This document shows positions 1 to 9,264 of a stretch of 64,000 nucleotides of DNA, one piece after another. The number at the start of each line of letters is the position of its first letter. Positions within the stretch are counted from its first letter, which is position 1. Under the pieces are notes generated by a model. The model did no database searches and was not told where the DNA came from. It was given only the letters and a program-made list of their open reading frames with translations. Source of the stretch: UBA8106 sp964569695 (GTDB lineage Bacteria; Acidobacteriota; Vicinamibacteria; Vicinamibacterales; UBA823); assembly GCA_964569695.1 (NCBI GenBank), contig CAZMUA010000009.1, positions 62,001-126,000 of the forward strand, written 5' to 3'. The position numbers and the translations under genes were made by a program.

Positions 1-427
1 CAACCTCAAGGACTGATGGTTTTTGCGCGGCATGTGGATGGTCAGAACCGGCGTAAACCTTTAACTTACGATACATCGCATCACCGAGTTTTGTTTTGGG
101 AAGCATTCCCCGGACGGCAGATTCAACAAGACGAACTGGTTGATTTTTTCTAACTACCTTTAGCCGATCTTCACGTAACCCACCTGGATAACCACTATGC
201 CTACGATAGATTTTCTGAACTTCTTTTTGACCTGTCAATTTCACTAGTCCAGCATTAATGATCACTACGTGGTCACCAGTGTCAATATATGAGGTGTAAT
301 GCGGTTGATGTTTACCTTGTAAGAATCGTGCGGTTGTGGTGGCAATTCTACCGAGCACTTTTCCTTCTGCATCAATGACGTGCCATTTCCGTTCTACGCC
401 TTGAGGCTCATTTGAATCCGAACTCAT
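1..427 (-). CDS. rplM: 50S ribosomal protein L13 (C-terminus outside window)
   Basis: Reading the minus strand from an ATG at 427 gives an open frame to the window edge, about 142 residues, so only the extreme C-terminus is missing. The protein has the L13 signatures: an early KWHVIDAEGKVLGR segment, then an IDTGDHVVIINA stretch, a YRRHSGYPGG loop and a VRGMLPK motif. L13 binds 23S rRNA early in assembly of the large subunit. About ten residues of unconserved N-terminal extension precede the core. rpsI normally follows in the same operon and would lie beyond position 1. A perfect TTGACA element lies upstream at 489-494. Confidence 0.96.
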   Translation of the reverse strand, partial: MSSDSNEPQGVERKWHVIDAEGKVLGRIATTTARFLQGKHQPHYTSYIDTGDHVVIINAGLVKLTGQKEVQKIYRRHSGYPGGLREDRLKVVRKNQPVRLVESAVRGMLPKTKLGDAMYRKLKVYAGSDHPHAAQKPSVLEV

Positions 428-465
428 AGATCTCTTTTCTTCCTAGCTGACAACTGCAACCCCTA

Positions 466-494
466 AGGCTACTTATGATTTTCTCAACTGTCAA
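466..494 (-). promoter_or_regulatory. Candidate sigma70 promoter for rplM
   Basis: On the minus strand a perfect TTGACA (489-494) is followed by a 17-bp spacer and TAGCCT (466-471), about 40 bp upstream of the rplM start. The -35 is ideal and the -10 weak, as is often seen in growth-regulated promoters. Start site inferred only. Confidence 0.5.
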
Positions 495-661
495 GATTTT
501 GGCTTTTTTGAATTTTACTTGAGTGGCTCAAAATCAGGCCTTCTCGCATCAAGATGACGTAAGTCTGAATGAGGGTTTAACTGCAAATTGCCGGCAAACG
601 CTCAGTTTGTGATAACTGATTCTGTGAAAAGAAACGACATGCCGGTTCATCTATCATGGCA

Positions 662-691
662 TTCAGGCCTGAGAAGATATTGATTTATAAT
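662..691 (+). promoter_or_regulatory. Candidate promoter upstream of the M24 peptidase
   Basis: A perfect TATAAT lies at 686-691. The best -35 at normal spacing is TTCAGG at 662-667 (18-bp spacer), which is weak. It would start transcription near 698 and leave a leader of about 195 nt. Confidence 0.35.
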
Positions 692-893
692 AGGTTTATT
701 GGGTTAGATGAGACCCTCTAGCTAAGAGTGCCCCCTGTAATAGCTGCATATGGACTTAAGGCTCAAGCTAGACACTGTCAATCGATGCGGTCTTCTCCTC
801 TAGAAAATTCAGAAGAAAGTTGAGGCAAGCAAGTCGTTTAGGTTTCTAAGAGGAAAAGCTTCAGGGTAATCACAATTATTCTTACTCGAGATT

Positions 894-2072
894 ATGATGT
901 TGGCTCCATCTGAAAATTTGCAAGCACGAATTGTACAGGTCAGACGAAGTCTCCGTGATGCCTCTGTTGACGTACTGATAGTGCAACACCCTGCGAACGT
1001 CAGATATCTAACGAATTTTGATGGCAGTTCGGCGGTTTTGGTTTTAGGGCAGGAACAGTGCATTTTCATAACGGATGGTCGTTATGATGCAGTAGCGCGA
1101 GACCTCTTATCTTCTAGTTTTATCCATGAGAACGTTGCACTGAAGTTGGTGACTCGTTCATATGATGAAACCATTACGGAAGCTTTACTAGATTTATCTG
1201 CTGTGCGAATTGGATTCGAATCAGCGCACTGTTCGTATCAACGTTTTCACTCTCTAACCGCTGTACTTAACGAGCCGACTGGTTCGAACAAAAAACAAGT
1301 GGGAGATGAAAATCGTCCTCTGCTAATTCCAACTAATCGTTTAATTGAACGCATCCGAATGATAAAGGATGCGTTTGAGATTTCGATTATCCGTACAGCA
1401 GCGAAACTGTTGTCTGAAGTTGCGAAAAATGTTCTTCGTGACTTGAAAATGGGGCGGTCTGAAAGAGAGACTGCACATCACATTGATCAGAGGATTCACG
1501 ATATCGGTTTTGAATGTCCAGCGTTTGACACAATAGTTGCTTCTGGACCGAATAGCGCCTTTCCCCACGCACGACCTAGTGACCGTAGAATCGAAGCGGA
1601 TGATTTAGTGTTGCTGGACTTTGGAGGGGTTTACGAAGGATACTGCGTCGATTTGAGTCGAACCGTGAGTATTGGTAATCCGAGTGCAGAGTTGCGTCGA
1701 GTGCATTGTGCTGTAGTCGAAGCACAGGATGCGGCGATAGCCAAGGTAAGTCCAGATTGTTTGGCTAGTGAAGTTGATGCGGCAGCCCGCGATGTGCTTA
1801 CCCAATATGGGTTAGGCAGTGCATTTTTGCACGGTACGGGCCACGGTTTAGGACTTGAAGTGCACGAGGAGCCACGAGTTGGTCGTAAGGGGCCGGATCA
1901 AGCAGCTGCAGTAGCTTCTGGATTGGATGGGCGCCTTGAAATTGGCATGGTTTTAACAGTGGAGCCTGGTGCATACTTGCCTGGGCTTGGTGGAGCACGA
2001 ATTGAGGACGATGTCCTGGTGACTCCAACTGGTTGTGAATTGCTGACTGACGTGGATCGAATGCTTTGTTAA
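894..2072 (+). CDS. Xaa-Pro peptidase, M24 family
   Basis: A 392-residue cytoplasmic metallopeptidase of the creatinase/prolidase fold, predicted to remove N-terminal residues before proline or split Xaa-Pro dipeptides. The N-terminal half (about 1-150) is the creatinase-type domain, with NVRYLTNFDG near residue 35. The C-terminal half is the pita-bread catalytic domain. All five metal ligands are visible: Asp in LLDFGG, Asp in VDLSRT, His in GTGHGLGLEVHE, Glu in TVEPGAY and Glu in RIEDDV. Two ATG codons sit in tandem (894, 897) and no strong ribosome site decides between them. accB follows after 70 bp, a common arrangement (pepQ-accB-accC). Prolidase versus aminopeptidase P cannot be settled from sequence. 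Confidence 0.93.
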   Translation: MMLAPSENLQARIVQVRRSLRDASVDVLIVQHPANVRYLTNFDGSSAVLVLGQEQCIFITDGRYDAVARDLLSSSFIHENVALKLVTRSYDETITEALLDLSAVRIGFESAHCSYQRFHSLTAVLNEPTGSNKKQVGDENRPLLIPTNRLIERIRMIKDAFEISIIRTAAKLLSEVAKNVLRDLKMGRSERETAHHIDQRIHDIGFECPAFDTIVASGPNSAFPHARPSDRRIEADDLVLLDFGGVYEGYCVDLSRTVSIGNPSAELRRVHCAVVEAQDAAIAKVSPDCLASEVDAAARDVLTQYGLGSAFLHGTGHGLGLEVHEEPRVGRKGPDQAAAVASGLDGRLEIGMVLTVEPGAYLPGLGGARIEDDVLVTPTGCELLTDVDRMLC

Positions 2073-2142
2073 GCGGTTGTAGATTGAGTGAGCTGTAGAT
2101 TGAATAGTAGGAGATGCTGCAGTGTAGAGGGAAGAATGACCC

Positions 2143-2604
2143 ATGATGAATATTAAAGAAATCAAAAAGTTTATTGAAATGGCACGCGAATACAGCTTGT
2201 CCGAGTTCGAGATAGAGCAGGAGGGTATTCGTCTTCGTATTAAGTGTGGTGGAACTTCTTCTTCGTCTCATACAGTTCAAAACGAGGTAACGGTTCCAGC
2301 AATCCCAGAATCAAAGGAACCTGACGCGGTAGAGGAGTCCAACCTGAGTCAATTGTCGGTTGTGAAATCGCCGATTGTTGGGACTTATTACAGTGCTCCA
2401 GATCCCAAGGAGCCGCCTTTTGTTAAAGTTGGTGACAAGGTTCGACAGGGACAGGTTCTGTGTATCGTAGAGGCAATGAAATTGATGAATGAGATTGACT
2501 CAGAGTATGACGGTGAAATTGCTGAGGTTCATGTGGAGAATGGACAAGCAGTTCAGTATGGGGATCCTTTGTTCAGTATTCAACCAGTTAAGGCGGACAA
2601 CTAA
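2143..2604 (+). CDS. accB: Biotin carboxyl carrier protein of acetyl-CoA carboxylase
   Basis: A 153-residue BCCP that carries biotin between the carboxylase and transferase halves of acetyl-CoA carboxylase, the first step of fatty acid synthesis. The N-terminal segment (1-35) matches the usual MNIKEIKKFIE..EYSLSEFEIE start of AccB. A low-complexity Ser/Glu/Pro linker follows, then the biotinyl domain (about 75-150). The biotinylated lysine is K113 in the EAMKLMNE motif. Length is normal. accC follows after 47 bp and the two are surely co-transcribed. Confidence 0.97.
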   Translation: MMNIKEIKKFIEMAREYSLSEFEIEQEGIRLRIKCGGTSSSSHTVQNEVTVPAIPESKEPDAVEESNLSQLSVVKSPIVGTYYSAPDPKEPPFVKVGDKVRQGQVLCIVEAMKLMNEIDSEYDGEIAEVHVENGQAVQYGDPLFSIQPVKADN

Positions 2605-2651
2605 AGAGAAGATGGGTTCTGGTCTAACTGAACGGTAGTTAAGGCAATTAC

Positions 2652-4022
2652 ATGTTTAAGAAAGTTCTGATTGCGAATCGCGGCGAGATTGCCATTCGTA
2701 TTATCTGTGCGTGTCGGGAACTTGGGATTAAGACTGTCGCTGTCCATTCAGAGGCTGACGAGGATTCGTTACATGTGCGTTTTGCCGATGAGGCTGTTTG
2801 TATCGGACCAGGTCGAAGTATTGATAGCTATCTTAATGTTCCAGCAGTGATTTCGGCAGCTGAAATTACTGGTGCTGATGCCATTCATCCAGGTTATGGC
2901 TTTCTTTCTGAAAGTGCGTACCTGGCCGAAGTGTGCGAGGCCTGTAACATTCGTTTCATTGGACCAGAGCCGAATGTTATTCGCTTAATGGGTGACAAAG
3001 CCCGTGCTCGCCGAGCGATGAAGAAAGCCGGTGTGCCGATCTTGCCTGGTAGTGACGGACCTGTTGAAGACGAAAAACAGGCGATTGCTATTGCTGATGA
3101 CCTCGGATATCCGGTAATGATCAAGGCTACAAATGGTGGTGGTGGTCGGGGACTCCGGGTCGTGCAGTCCGAGCCAGAGCTTGGGCAAGCTTTCAACATG
3201 GCTCGCCGTGAAGCTGAAACGGCTTTTGGCGTTGGAGAGGTTTATCTTGAAAAGTTTATTGAGGAACCGAGACACATCGAATTTCAAGTGTTAGCTGATC
3301 AATATGGCGCTACTGTGCATTTAGGTGAACGAGAATGCTCAATCCAGCGTCGTCATCAGAAATTGATTGAAGAGTCACCATCGGTAGCGATTTCACCTCG
3401 TCTTAGAAAGAAGATGGGCAAGATTGTTGTGGATGCGGCTAAAGCAGTATCGTACCGCAATGCTGGGACTTTTGAGTTTTTGCTAGACAAGGAGGGACGT
3501 TACTATTTTCTTGAGGCAAATACACGGTTGCAGGTTGAACATCCCGTAACTGAAATGGTGACGGGCTTGGATATTGTAAAGCAACAGATTCACATCGCGG
3601 TGGGTGACCGTCTTGGTTTTAAGCAAAGTGATATACAGATGCAGGGGCATGCAATTGAATGCCGTGTGAATGCCGAATCTCCGAATACCTTTGTGCCATC
3701 TCCAGGAGTTCTCGATACCTTTAATGTGCTTGGAGGACCAGGTGTCAGGATAGATACCTTTGCGCATGCTGACTGCACTGTGTCTCCTCTATACGATTCC
3801 TTAGTAGCAAAAATCATCGCCTATGGTCGTGACCGGGATGAGGCGATAGCAAGGATGCGCCGTACGCTTGGGATGGCAGTTGTAACCGGCATTGAAACGA
3901 CCATTCCTCTGCACCTTGACATACTCGCAGATCCTGCATTCCATGCCGGCGAAATTAATACGGGATTTCTAGACCGCTTTCTCGTCAATCGTGAGAACAA
4001 ACGGATTACAGCTACTGTTTAA
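2652..4022 (+). CDS. accC: Biotin carboxylase subunit of acetyl-CoA carboxylase
   Basis: A 456-residue ATP-grasp enzyme that carboxylates the biotin of BCCP with bicarbonate and ATP. The start MFKKVLIANRGEIAIRI is diagnostic. The glycine-rich ATP loop GGGGRGLR lies near residue 163. The metal- and bicarbonate-binding segment EANTRLQVEHPVTE lies near residue 288. Its length is close to the E. coli enzyme (449). It is directly downstream of accB; the transferase genes accA and accD are not in this window. Confidence 0.98.
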   Translation: MFKKVLIANRGEIAIRIICACRELGIKTVAVHSEADEDSLHVRFADEAVCIGPGRSIDSYLNVPAVISAAEITGADAIHPGYGFLSESAYLAEVCEACNIRFIGPEPNVIRLMGDKARARRAMKKAGVPILPGSDGPVEDEKQAIAIADDLGYPVMIKATNGGGGRGLRVVQSEPELGQAFNMARREAETAFGVGEVYLEKFIEEPRHIEFQVLADQYGATVHLGERECSIQRRHQKLIEESPSVAISPRLRKKMGKIVVDAAKAVSYRNAGTFEFLLDKEGRYYFLEANTRLQVEHPVTEMVTGLDIVKQQIHIAVGDRLGFKQSDIQMQGHAIECRVNAESPNTFVPSPGVLDTFNVLGGPGVRIDTFAHADCTVSPLYDSLVAKIIAYGRDRDEAIARMRRTLGMAVVTGIETTIPLHLDILADPAFHAGEINTGFLDRFLVNRENKRITATV

Positions 4023-4058
4023 TCACTGGTTCGACTGCTATTTTTAATTGACCGCAAC

Positions 4059-4688
4059 GTGGATGTTTCCCGCCTGTATTCAATCGTTGATGTTGATTTA
4101 GCCGAGGGTTATGGTTGGAGTCCTGCTGATCTTGGAGAGGCAATTATTAAGGGCGGAGGTCGTTTATTACAAATACGCGCAAAACACAGCACCAGCGAAT
4201 CTTTCTTGGCTTGTGCTGATTCACTTGTCGATCTTGCCCGTCCTTCTAATACTTCAGTTATCGTCAATGATCGGGTCGATGTTGCGAAGCTTTCTGGGGC
4301 ATCTGGTGTTCATGTCGGTCAAGACGATCTCTCCGTTGCAAGAATTCGAAAGATATTAGGCAATGATGCAGTTGTTGGACTCTCCACCCATTGTCGTTCC
4401 CAAGTGGATCTTGCAGTTCAAGAGGCGGTTTCATATATAGCTGTAGGGCCCGTGTTCGCGACCAGAAGCAAGGAAACTGGTTATCAACCGGTGGGACTAG
4501 AGTTGGTACGATACGCTGCTGCGCAATGGCCGCAGTCCACCATCGTTGGTATTGGTGGAATTACTTTAGATCGTGCTTCTTCGGTTATCGAGGCCGGCGC
4601 GAATGCTGTTGCTGTCATTTCAGATTTGTTAACTGACGGTGATCCAGAGAGACGGACTCGCGCGTACCTTGAACGCTTGTATCAGTGA
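4059..4688 (+). CDS. thiE: Thiamine-phosphate synthase
   Basis: A 209-residue TIM-barrel enzyme joining HMP-PP and thiazole phosphate to make thiamine monophosphate. Conserved blocks appear in order: LLQIRAK (near 36), VIVNDRVDVA (near 68), GVHVGQDDL (near 85), GPVFATRSKE (near 130), GIGGIT (near 167) and AVAVIS near the C-terminus. The only reasonable start is GTG at 4059, since no in-frame ATG lies upstream and the family core begins at once. It follows accC by 36 bp and is probably the last gene of that operon. Other thiamine genes are not nearby. Confidence 0.93.
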   Translation: MDVSRLYSIVDVDLAEGYGWSPADLGEAIIKGGGRLLQIRAKHSTSESFLACADSLVDLARPSNTSVIVNDRVDVAKLSGASGVHVGQDDLSVARIRKILGNDAVVGLSTHCRSQVDLAVQEAVSYIAVGPVFATRSKETGYQPVGLELVRYAAAQWPQSTIVGIGGITLDRASSVIEAGANAVAVISDLLTDGDPERRTRAYLERLYQ

Positions 4689-4719
4689 CAATCGCGTAAG
4701 TGGATTCCGCTCACTAGGA

Positions 4720-6114
4720 CTACACACTGTCATTTGCGAAAAATTGCTTAGTGAGTTTACTCACCGTGCCCACGAGAAATATTAGCCCGATTAAATTTGG
4801 GAATGCCATAAAACCGTTTAGTAAAGTACCAACGGCCCAGACAAGTGGCACCGGAATAATGCCGCCCACAAGAACAAGCAAGGTGAAAACAGCCTTGTAG
4901 GCCTTAATCTCGCCAGAACCAAACAGAAACTCAAAACACTTTTCACCATAATAGGCCCAGCCAATTAGGGTGGAGAATCCAAAGAAGAAAGAGCAAGTTG
5001 CTATTAATAATGCAGCTCCTGGAATGGTTGTGTTCATGGCGGCAGCGGTCAGGGAGCCACTGGCGTTTTGGAAAGCCGGGTCAGTCCATAGACCAGATGA
5101 CAGAATAATAAAAGCCGTCATTGAGCAGACGAGAATCGTATCCACGAATACTTCAAAGACACCCACCAGACCTTGCTCGACTGGATGATCAACGTCGGCA
5201 ATTCCGTGTGCAATGGGAGCGCTTCCGAGGCCAGCCTCATTAGAGAGGACACCACGGCTCATACCAGTTGCGATGGCTTGTTTTACTCCCACACCAATGA
5301 ACCCGCCAATGGCAGCTGCTGGCGAAAAAGCAGAACTGATAATTAATGAAAAGACACCTGGTAATTGTCCAAAATTCATCACGACGTAATATACCGCTGC
5401 CGTAACATAGATGACAATCATAGTAGGAACGATCATTTCGGCGACAGCTGCGATTCGTTTAATACCGCCGAGTAGCACCAGACCAACGCAAGTAGTGATG
5501 AGCAGACTGGGAACCCAGACTGATACCTCGAGATTGAAAATTGATTTTGCAGCTAGTACGAACGAATCAGCAATGGTGTTTGATTGCGCCATATTGCCTG
5601 TGCCGAAAAGCGCGGCAGCCATACCAAAAAACGCAAAGGCATAGGCGAGCACTTTCCCGAGCGCTTGGTTTGGGATGCCTCTCGTAATGTAGTACATGGG
5701 ACCGCTTGCCAGTTCGCCAGTTTCTCTGGTTACCCGGTAGTGGACAGCGAGCACAGCTTCCGCATATTTAGTGGCCATGCCAACCGCAGCGCAGACCCAC
5801 ATCCAGAAGATTGCGCCAGGTCCCCCGACAGTAATGGCCGTTGCAACCCCACCAATGTTGCCGTTGCCGACTGTTGCTGCCAAAGCAGTTGATAATGCTT
5901 GAAACGGTTTAATGGTTCCCTCTTTGGAGGCCTTTTTCTGGAATGCACCTTGCAGTGTGGTACGTACCGCGATCGGGAATCGGCGAACTTGTATCAAGCC
6001 AGTGCGGATGCTGATTAATAAACCTACAAGTACCAACACCGTCGGCATAAAAAATGGCTGCCAGACGAATCCATCGACGGTGATTACCTGACTGGTTAGG
6101 TTTGCTAAATCCAT
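4720..6114 (-). CDS. Alanine/glycine:cation symporter, AgcS family
   Basis: A 464-residue inner-membrane protein with about ten hydrophobic segments. It has the family features: GNGNIGGVATAI near residue 92, WMWVCAAVGMATKYAE near 125, and SRGVLSNEAGLGSAPIAH near 285. Family members import alanine or glycine with Na+ or H+. The ATG at 6114 has a strong ribosome site (AGGAGGA about 8 nt upstream). It lies 42 bp downstream of an NSS-family symporter on the same strand, so the pair probably forms an amino acid uptake operon. The substrate cannot be fixed by sequence. Confidence 0.94.
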   Translation of the reverse strand: MDLANLTSQVITVDGFVWQPFFMPTVLVLVGLLISIRTGLIQVRRFPIAVRTTLQGAFQKKASKEGTIKPFQALSTALAATVGNGNIGGVATAITVGGPGAIFWMWVCAAVGMATKYAEAVLAVHYRVTRETGELASGPMYYITRGIPNQALGKVLAYAFAFFGMAAALFGTGNMAQSNTIADSFVLAAKSIFNLEVSVWVPSLLITTCVGLVLLGGIKRIAAVAEMIVPTMIVIYVTAAVYYVVMNFGQLPGVFSLIISSAFSPAAAIGGFIGVGVKQAIATGMSRGVLSNEAGLGSAPIAHGIADVDHPVEQGLVGVFEVFVDTILVCSMTAFIILSSGLWTDPAFQNASGSLTAAAMNTTIPGAALLIATCSFFFGFSTLIGWAYYGEKCFEFLFGSGEIKAYKAVFTLLVLVGGIIPVPLVWAVGTLLNGFMAFPNLIGLIFLVGTVSKLTKQFFANDSV

Positions 6115-6156
6115 CCTTAGAGTCCTCCTAGTGGCTGTTTCCGATTCAGTAGCACT

Positions 6157-7524
6157 TTAAACGATCATCGACCTAATATTCATAAAAATGATCACAAAAA
6201 TCGCAACGGGACAGACGTAGCGGACCATCCAACCCCAGAGCTTGGTATTGGGGAACCAGGCATGCTCTGCCAATAATTCCTCTAGGGCGCTATCAATACG
6301 CCAGACATAACCGACGAATATTGCAGTAATAAGGCCTCCAATTGGAAGGGCGAAGTCGTTCCAAACTGTAACCATGAGACTTTGAAAGTCCATGCCAATG
6401 CCTGGTAAATCGCTAAAGAAACTTGAGGCACCCATCGCGAGCGCTGAGGGCACCGCGAGAGCAAAAGTAGCGGTTGTCACAATAACGACTGCCCGCTTTC
6501 GACTCCAACCATGACTGTCGATAAAGTGGGCTACCGGCACCTCTAGCAGTGAAATGGCTGAAGTGAGTGCTGCCAAGGTAAGCAAAATAAAGAAGGCCGC
6601 TCCAAAGAACTGCCCACCAGGGAGGGTGGCGAATAGTCTTGGTAACACCATAAAGATTAGTCCCGGACCGGTGGAGGTTGGATCAAATCCAGGAATTGAA
6701 AATCCAGACGGGAAGATCATGAAACCAGCCAATAGGGCTAAACAAGTATCTAGGGCTACAACCAGGATTGCCGATTTCGCGATACCTTCACGTTTGTTCA
6801 GGTAACTCCCATAAACCAGCATTGTTCCAAGACCGAGACTCAATGAAAAGAACGCCTGTCCGAGTGCCGCATTCAGGGCACCGAAACTCATCATCTTGCT
6901 GAAATCTGGTTTCAAGTAGTACGCAAGACCTTCGGCAGCCCCAGGCAGCGTACTGGCGTGCCAAGCCAGCATGATCAGCAAGATGGCCAACGCTGGCATC
7001 AATAACTTCGAGACCCGTTCGATACCAGAACGAATACCTCCAAGGATGATGCCGGCTGTCGCTGCAAGCATTACGAAGGTGAAGAATAAACTTGAAGGAG
7101 CATGGCTCGTAAAATCGGTAAAAAATGTGACGCTTTCAACCGCATCGCCACTGACTGCACCACTCGCACTGAACCAAATGTAGGCGAGAGCCCATCCTGC
7201 TATGACAGAGTAAAACGATAAAACACCAAATCCAGCTGCCACACCGAGTCCCCCCGCCATCCACCATCGTGTGCCAGGTCGCAGCTTTGCGTAAGCACCA
7301 ACTGGATCGCTTTGAGTACGTCGACCAATTGCCAATTCGGCAATCATGATAGGAAGACAGATGAAGATCACACAGATGAGATAGACCAGTACAAACGCGG
7401 CACCACCGTTTTCACCCACTCTCGTTGGAAACCCCCAAATGTTACCAAGGCCAACTGCTGAGCCAGCTCCAGCTAGGACGAAGCCAACTCGTGATCCCCA
7501 AGTGCCTCGGTCTGAGTTTGACAT
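6157..7524 (-). CDS. Sodium-dependent transporter, NSS (SNF) family
   Basis: A 455-residue inner-membrane symporter of the LeuT fold with about 11-12 membrane segments. The N-terminus carries the signature WGSRVGFVLAGAGSAVGLGNIWGFP, containing the Na+ and substrate-binding unwound helix 1. The start is placed at ATG 7524 because GGAGG lies 5 nt upstream and family homology begins within ten residues. A longer in-frame reading from 7593 would add 23 unconserved residues. It is first in a two-gene unit with the AgcS symporter and divergent from folD. Substrate unknown; bacterial relatives carry neutral amino acids. Confidence 0.93.
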   Translation of the reverse strand: MSNSDRGTWGSRVGFVLAGAGSAVGLGNIWGFPTRVGENGGAAFVLVYLICVIFICLPIMIAELAIGRRTQSDPVGAYAKLRPGTRWWMAGGLGVAAGFGVLSFYSVIAGWALAYIWFSASGAVSGDAVESVTFFTDFTSHAPSSLFFTFVMLAATAGIILGGIRSGIERVSKLLMPALAILLIMLAWHASTLPGAAEGLAYYLKPDFSKMMSFGALNAALGQAFFSLSLGLGTMLVYGSYLNKREGIAKSAILVVALDTCLALLAGFMIFPSGFSIPGFDPTSTGPGLIFMVLPRLFATLPGGQFFGAAFFILLTLAALTSAISLLEVPVAHFIDSHGWSRKRAVVIVTTATFALAVPSALAMGASSFFSDLPGIGMDFQSLMVTVWNDFALPIGGLITAIFVGYVWRIDSALEELLAEHAWFPNTKLWGWMVRYVCPVAIFVIIFMNIRSMIV

Positions 7525-7688
7525 TTTTCCTCCAGTGGTTGCCTTAATAGATGGTGCGCTGCAAATTCTACTTAAATAATCCTTGCAACCCAAATGTAAC
7601 GTTTTGGATTTATTTGACCTGATCAGATCCTAGTCACTACAATTGCCGTAGTTGAAGTTGAGTGTAATCTCGTCCTTCCATAAATCTA

Positions 7689-8618
7689 ATGTCCGCTAGC
7701 ATACTTGATGGTAAAGGGTTAGCCGCAACAATCTGTGATGAACTTATTCCACGCATCAAAGATTTCCTGCGTTCTGGTGGTCGACCTCCGCAGCTTGGCA
7801 TTTTATTAGTTGGTGACAACCCAGCTTCGGAAGTGTACGTGCGTAATAAACGACGTACGGCTGAAGAGCTTGGCTTGGATGTCGACTTAGCGCACTTACC
7901 GGTAACCGCTTCCTTGGACGATGCCAAGCGAACTATTAACCGTTTCAACGAGAGTGAATCTCACGATGGGATTCTCGTGCAAGTGCCAGTCCCTACGGCA
8001 TGGGGGAGTGGTGCAAGCAGGGAATTGTTCGAACAAATACATCCTGCCAAGGACGTTGATAGTTTCCATTCCATTAATGTTGGACGCCTGATGCAGAATC
8101 GAGCGACTTTGATGCCCTGCACCCCATCCGGGATCATCGAGTTGCTTCTGAGATCCCAGATTGCTATCGAAGGACAGCACGCGGTGGTGCTTGGGCGAAG
8201 TGAGATTGTTGGGAGACCGCTTGCCATGATGTTGCTACATCGCCATGCGACCGTGACGATTTGTCATTCACACACTCCTAACCTTGCTTCCGTTGCGGCG
8301 ACCGCCGATCTACTCGTAGCGGCTGTTGGACGTCCAGTGTTTGTGACAGACGAGTTCGTAAAACCTGGAGCAACAGTTATAGACGTTGGTATAAACCGAA
8401 TCACCGATCCTGATCTTGCGTCAACTCTGGTTGCGGCAGATTCTGTCAGGTGGAAAGCGTTTGAACGGCGAGGCTCGATGCTTGTTGGTGATGTTCATCC
8501 TGATGTTCAAAAGGTTGCGGGTGCGCTAACACCAGTACCTGGAGGCGTTGGGCCACTTACCGTTGCGATGCTAATGGCGAACACTGTTGAGGCCGCAACT
8601 GCTCGATTGTCTTCGTAA
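7689..8618 (+). CDS. folD: Bifunctional methylene-THF dehydrogenase/methenyl-THF cyclohydrolase
   Basis: A 309-residue cytoplasmic enzyme of one-carbon metabolism that interconverts 5,10-methylene-THF and 10-formyl-THF with NADP. Visible motifs are YVRNKRR (near 50, with the catalytic Lys), GILVQVPVP (near 95), the NADP loop VVLGRSEIVGRP (near 165) and the C-terminal TPVPGGVGPLTVAML. Its length is slightly above the usual 285-295. It is divergently transcribed from the NSS transporter across about 165 bp and convergent with coaE. Confidence 0.97.
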   Translation: MSASILDGKGLAATICDELIPRIKDFLRSGGRPPQLGILLVGDNPASEVYVRNKRRTAEELGLDVDLAHLPVTASLDDAKRTINRFNESESHDGILVQVPVPTAWGSGASRELFEQIHPAKDVDSFHSINVGRLMQNRATLMPCTPSGIIELLLRSQIAIEGQHAVVLGRSEIVGRPLAMMLLHRHATVTICHSHTPNLASVAATADLLVAAVGRPVFVTDEFVKPGATVIDVGINRITDPDLASTLVAADSVRWKAFERRGSMLVGDVHPDVQKVAGALTPVPGGVGPLTVAMLMANTVEAATARLSS

Positions 8619-8643
8619 AGTTCCTGACAAGTTCTGTGAACTC

Positions 8644-9231
8644 TTATAGGTTGAGACAAATCTGCTCAACCTGTCTATGGGTATCATCGATTGATTCATC
8701 CGTGCGGATGACAATGTCAGCCTGTGCAACCTTCTGCTTTGTGTCCCACTGAGTTGCTATTCGTTGTTTAGCCTCCACCTCAGTGATGCTGTCGCGAGCT
8801 ATCAATCGCTCAAGTTGTGTCTGAGGATCGCAGGAGACAACGAGGATACGCTCGAACGCCTTATCGTGTCCGGTTTCAAACAATAGTGGGATGGCTGCAA
8901 TTGCAGCACGTTCACCACGTGCTTCACAGTCTACAAGCCAGTCCTTAATAATCGCGTAAACGTTAGGATGGATAATGGATTCAAGGTGCTTTCGTTCAGC
9001 CGGGTCGGTAAATACCTTTTTTCCAAGTGTCGCACGGTCGATTTGTCCGTCATCTCTCAAAATGTTGGTTCCGAAACGGGCCAAGATTTGAGTGTAGGCT
9101 TCTGTTCCAGGCTGGACAACTTCCCGAGCAAGATGATCCGCATCTATGGTTGCTAGCCCCAGAGATGCGAAGTGGGCAAGAACGACACTTTTCCCTGTCG
9201 CGATGCCGCCAGTCAATCCAATTGTGAGCAT
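8644..9231 (-). CDS. coaE: Dephospho-CoA kinase
   Basis: A 195-residue P-loop kinase that phosphorylates the ribose 3'-OH of dephospho-CoA, the last step of CoA synthesis. The P-loop GGIATGKS is at residues 8-15, followed by the DADHLAREVV segment near 31 and the lid-region RLIARDSIT near 142. Its length is typical. It is downstream of lapB by about 33 bp on the same strand and probably the last gene of the leftward block that begins at kdsB. Confidence 0.95.
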   Translation of the reverse strand: MLTIGLTGGIATGKSVVLAHFASLGLATIDADHLAREVVQPGTEAYTQILARFGTNILRDDGQIDRATLGKKVFTDPAERKHLESIIHPNVYAIIKDWLVDCEARGERAAIAAIPLLFETGHDKAFERILVVSCDPQTQLERLIARDSITEVEAKQRIATQWDTKQKVAQADIVIRTDESIDDTHRQVEQICLNL

Positions 9232-9264
9232 ATTTGAACCTGAGAGTTCGCTTTAGTCTGCAGT

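Larger units (their letters stand above)
428..893. other. Intergenic region between divergent rplM and M24 peptidase
   Basis: This 466-bp stretch has no credible coding sequence. It holds the rplM promoter on the minus strand, and on the plus strand a TATAAT at 686-691 that would give a leader of nearly 200 nt before the peptidase start. That leader contains complementary segments (CTAGCT near 718 and AGCTAG near 767, GGGT/ACCC near 700-715) and could fold. I do not recognise a known riboswitch, 6S RNA or tmRNA. Confidence 0.4.

Noticed and set aside
7525..7593. Longer N-terminus of the NSS transporter
   Set aside because: GGAGG lies 5 nt before the ATG at 7524 and conserved residues start just after it.
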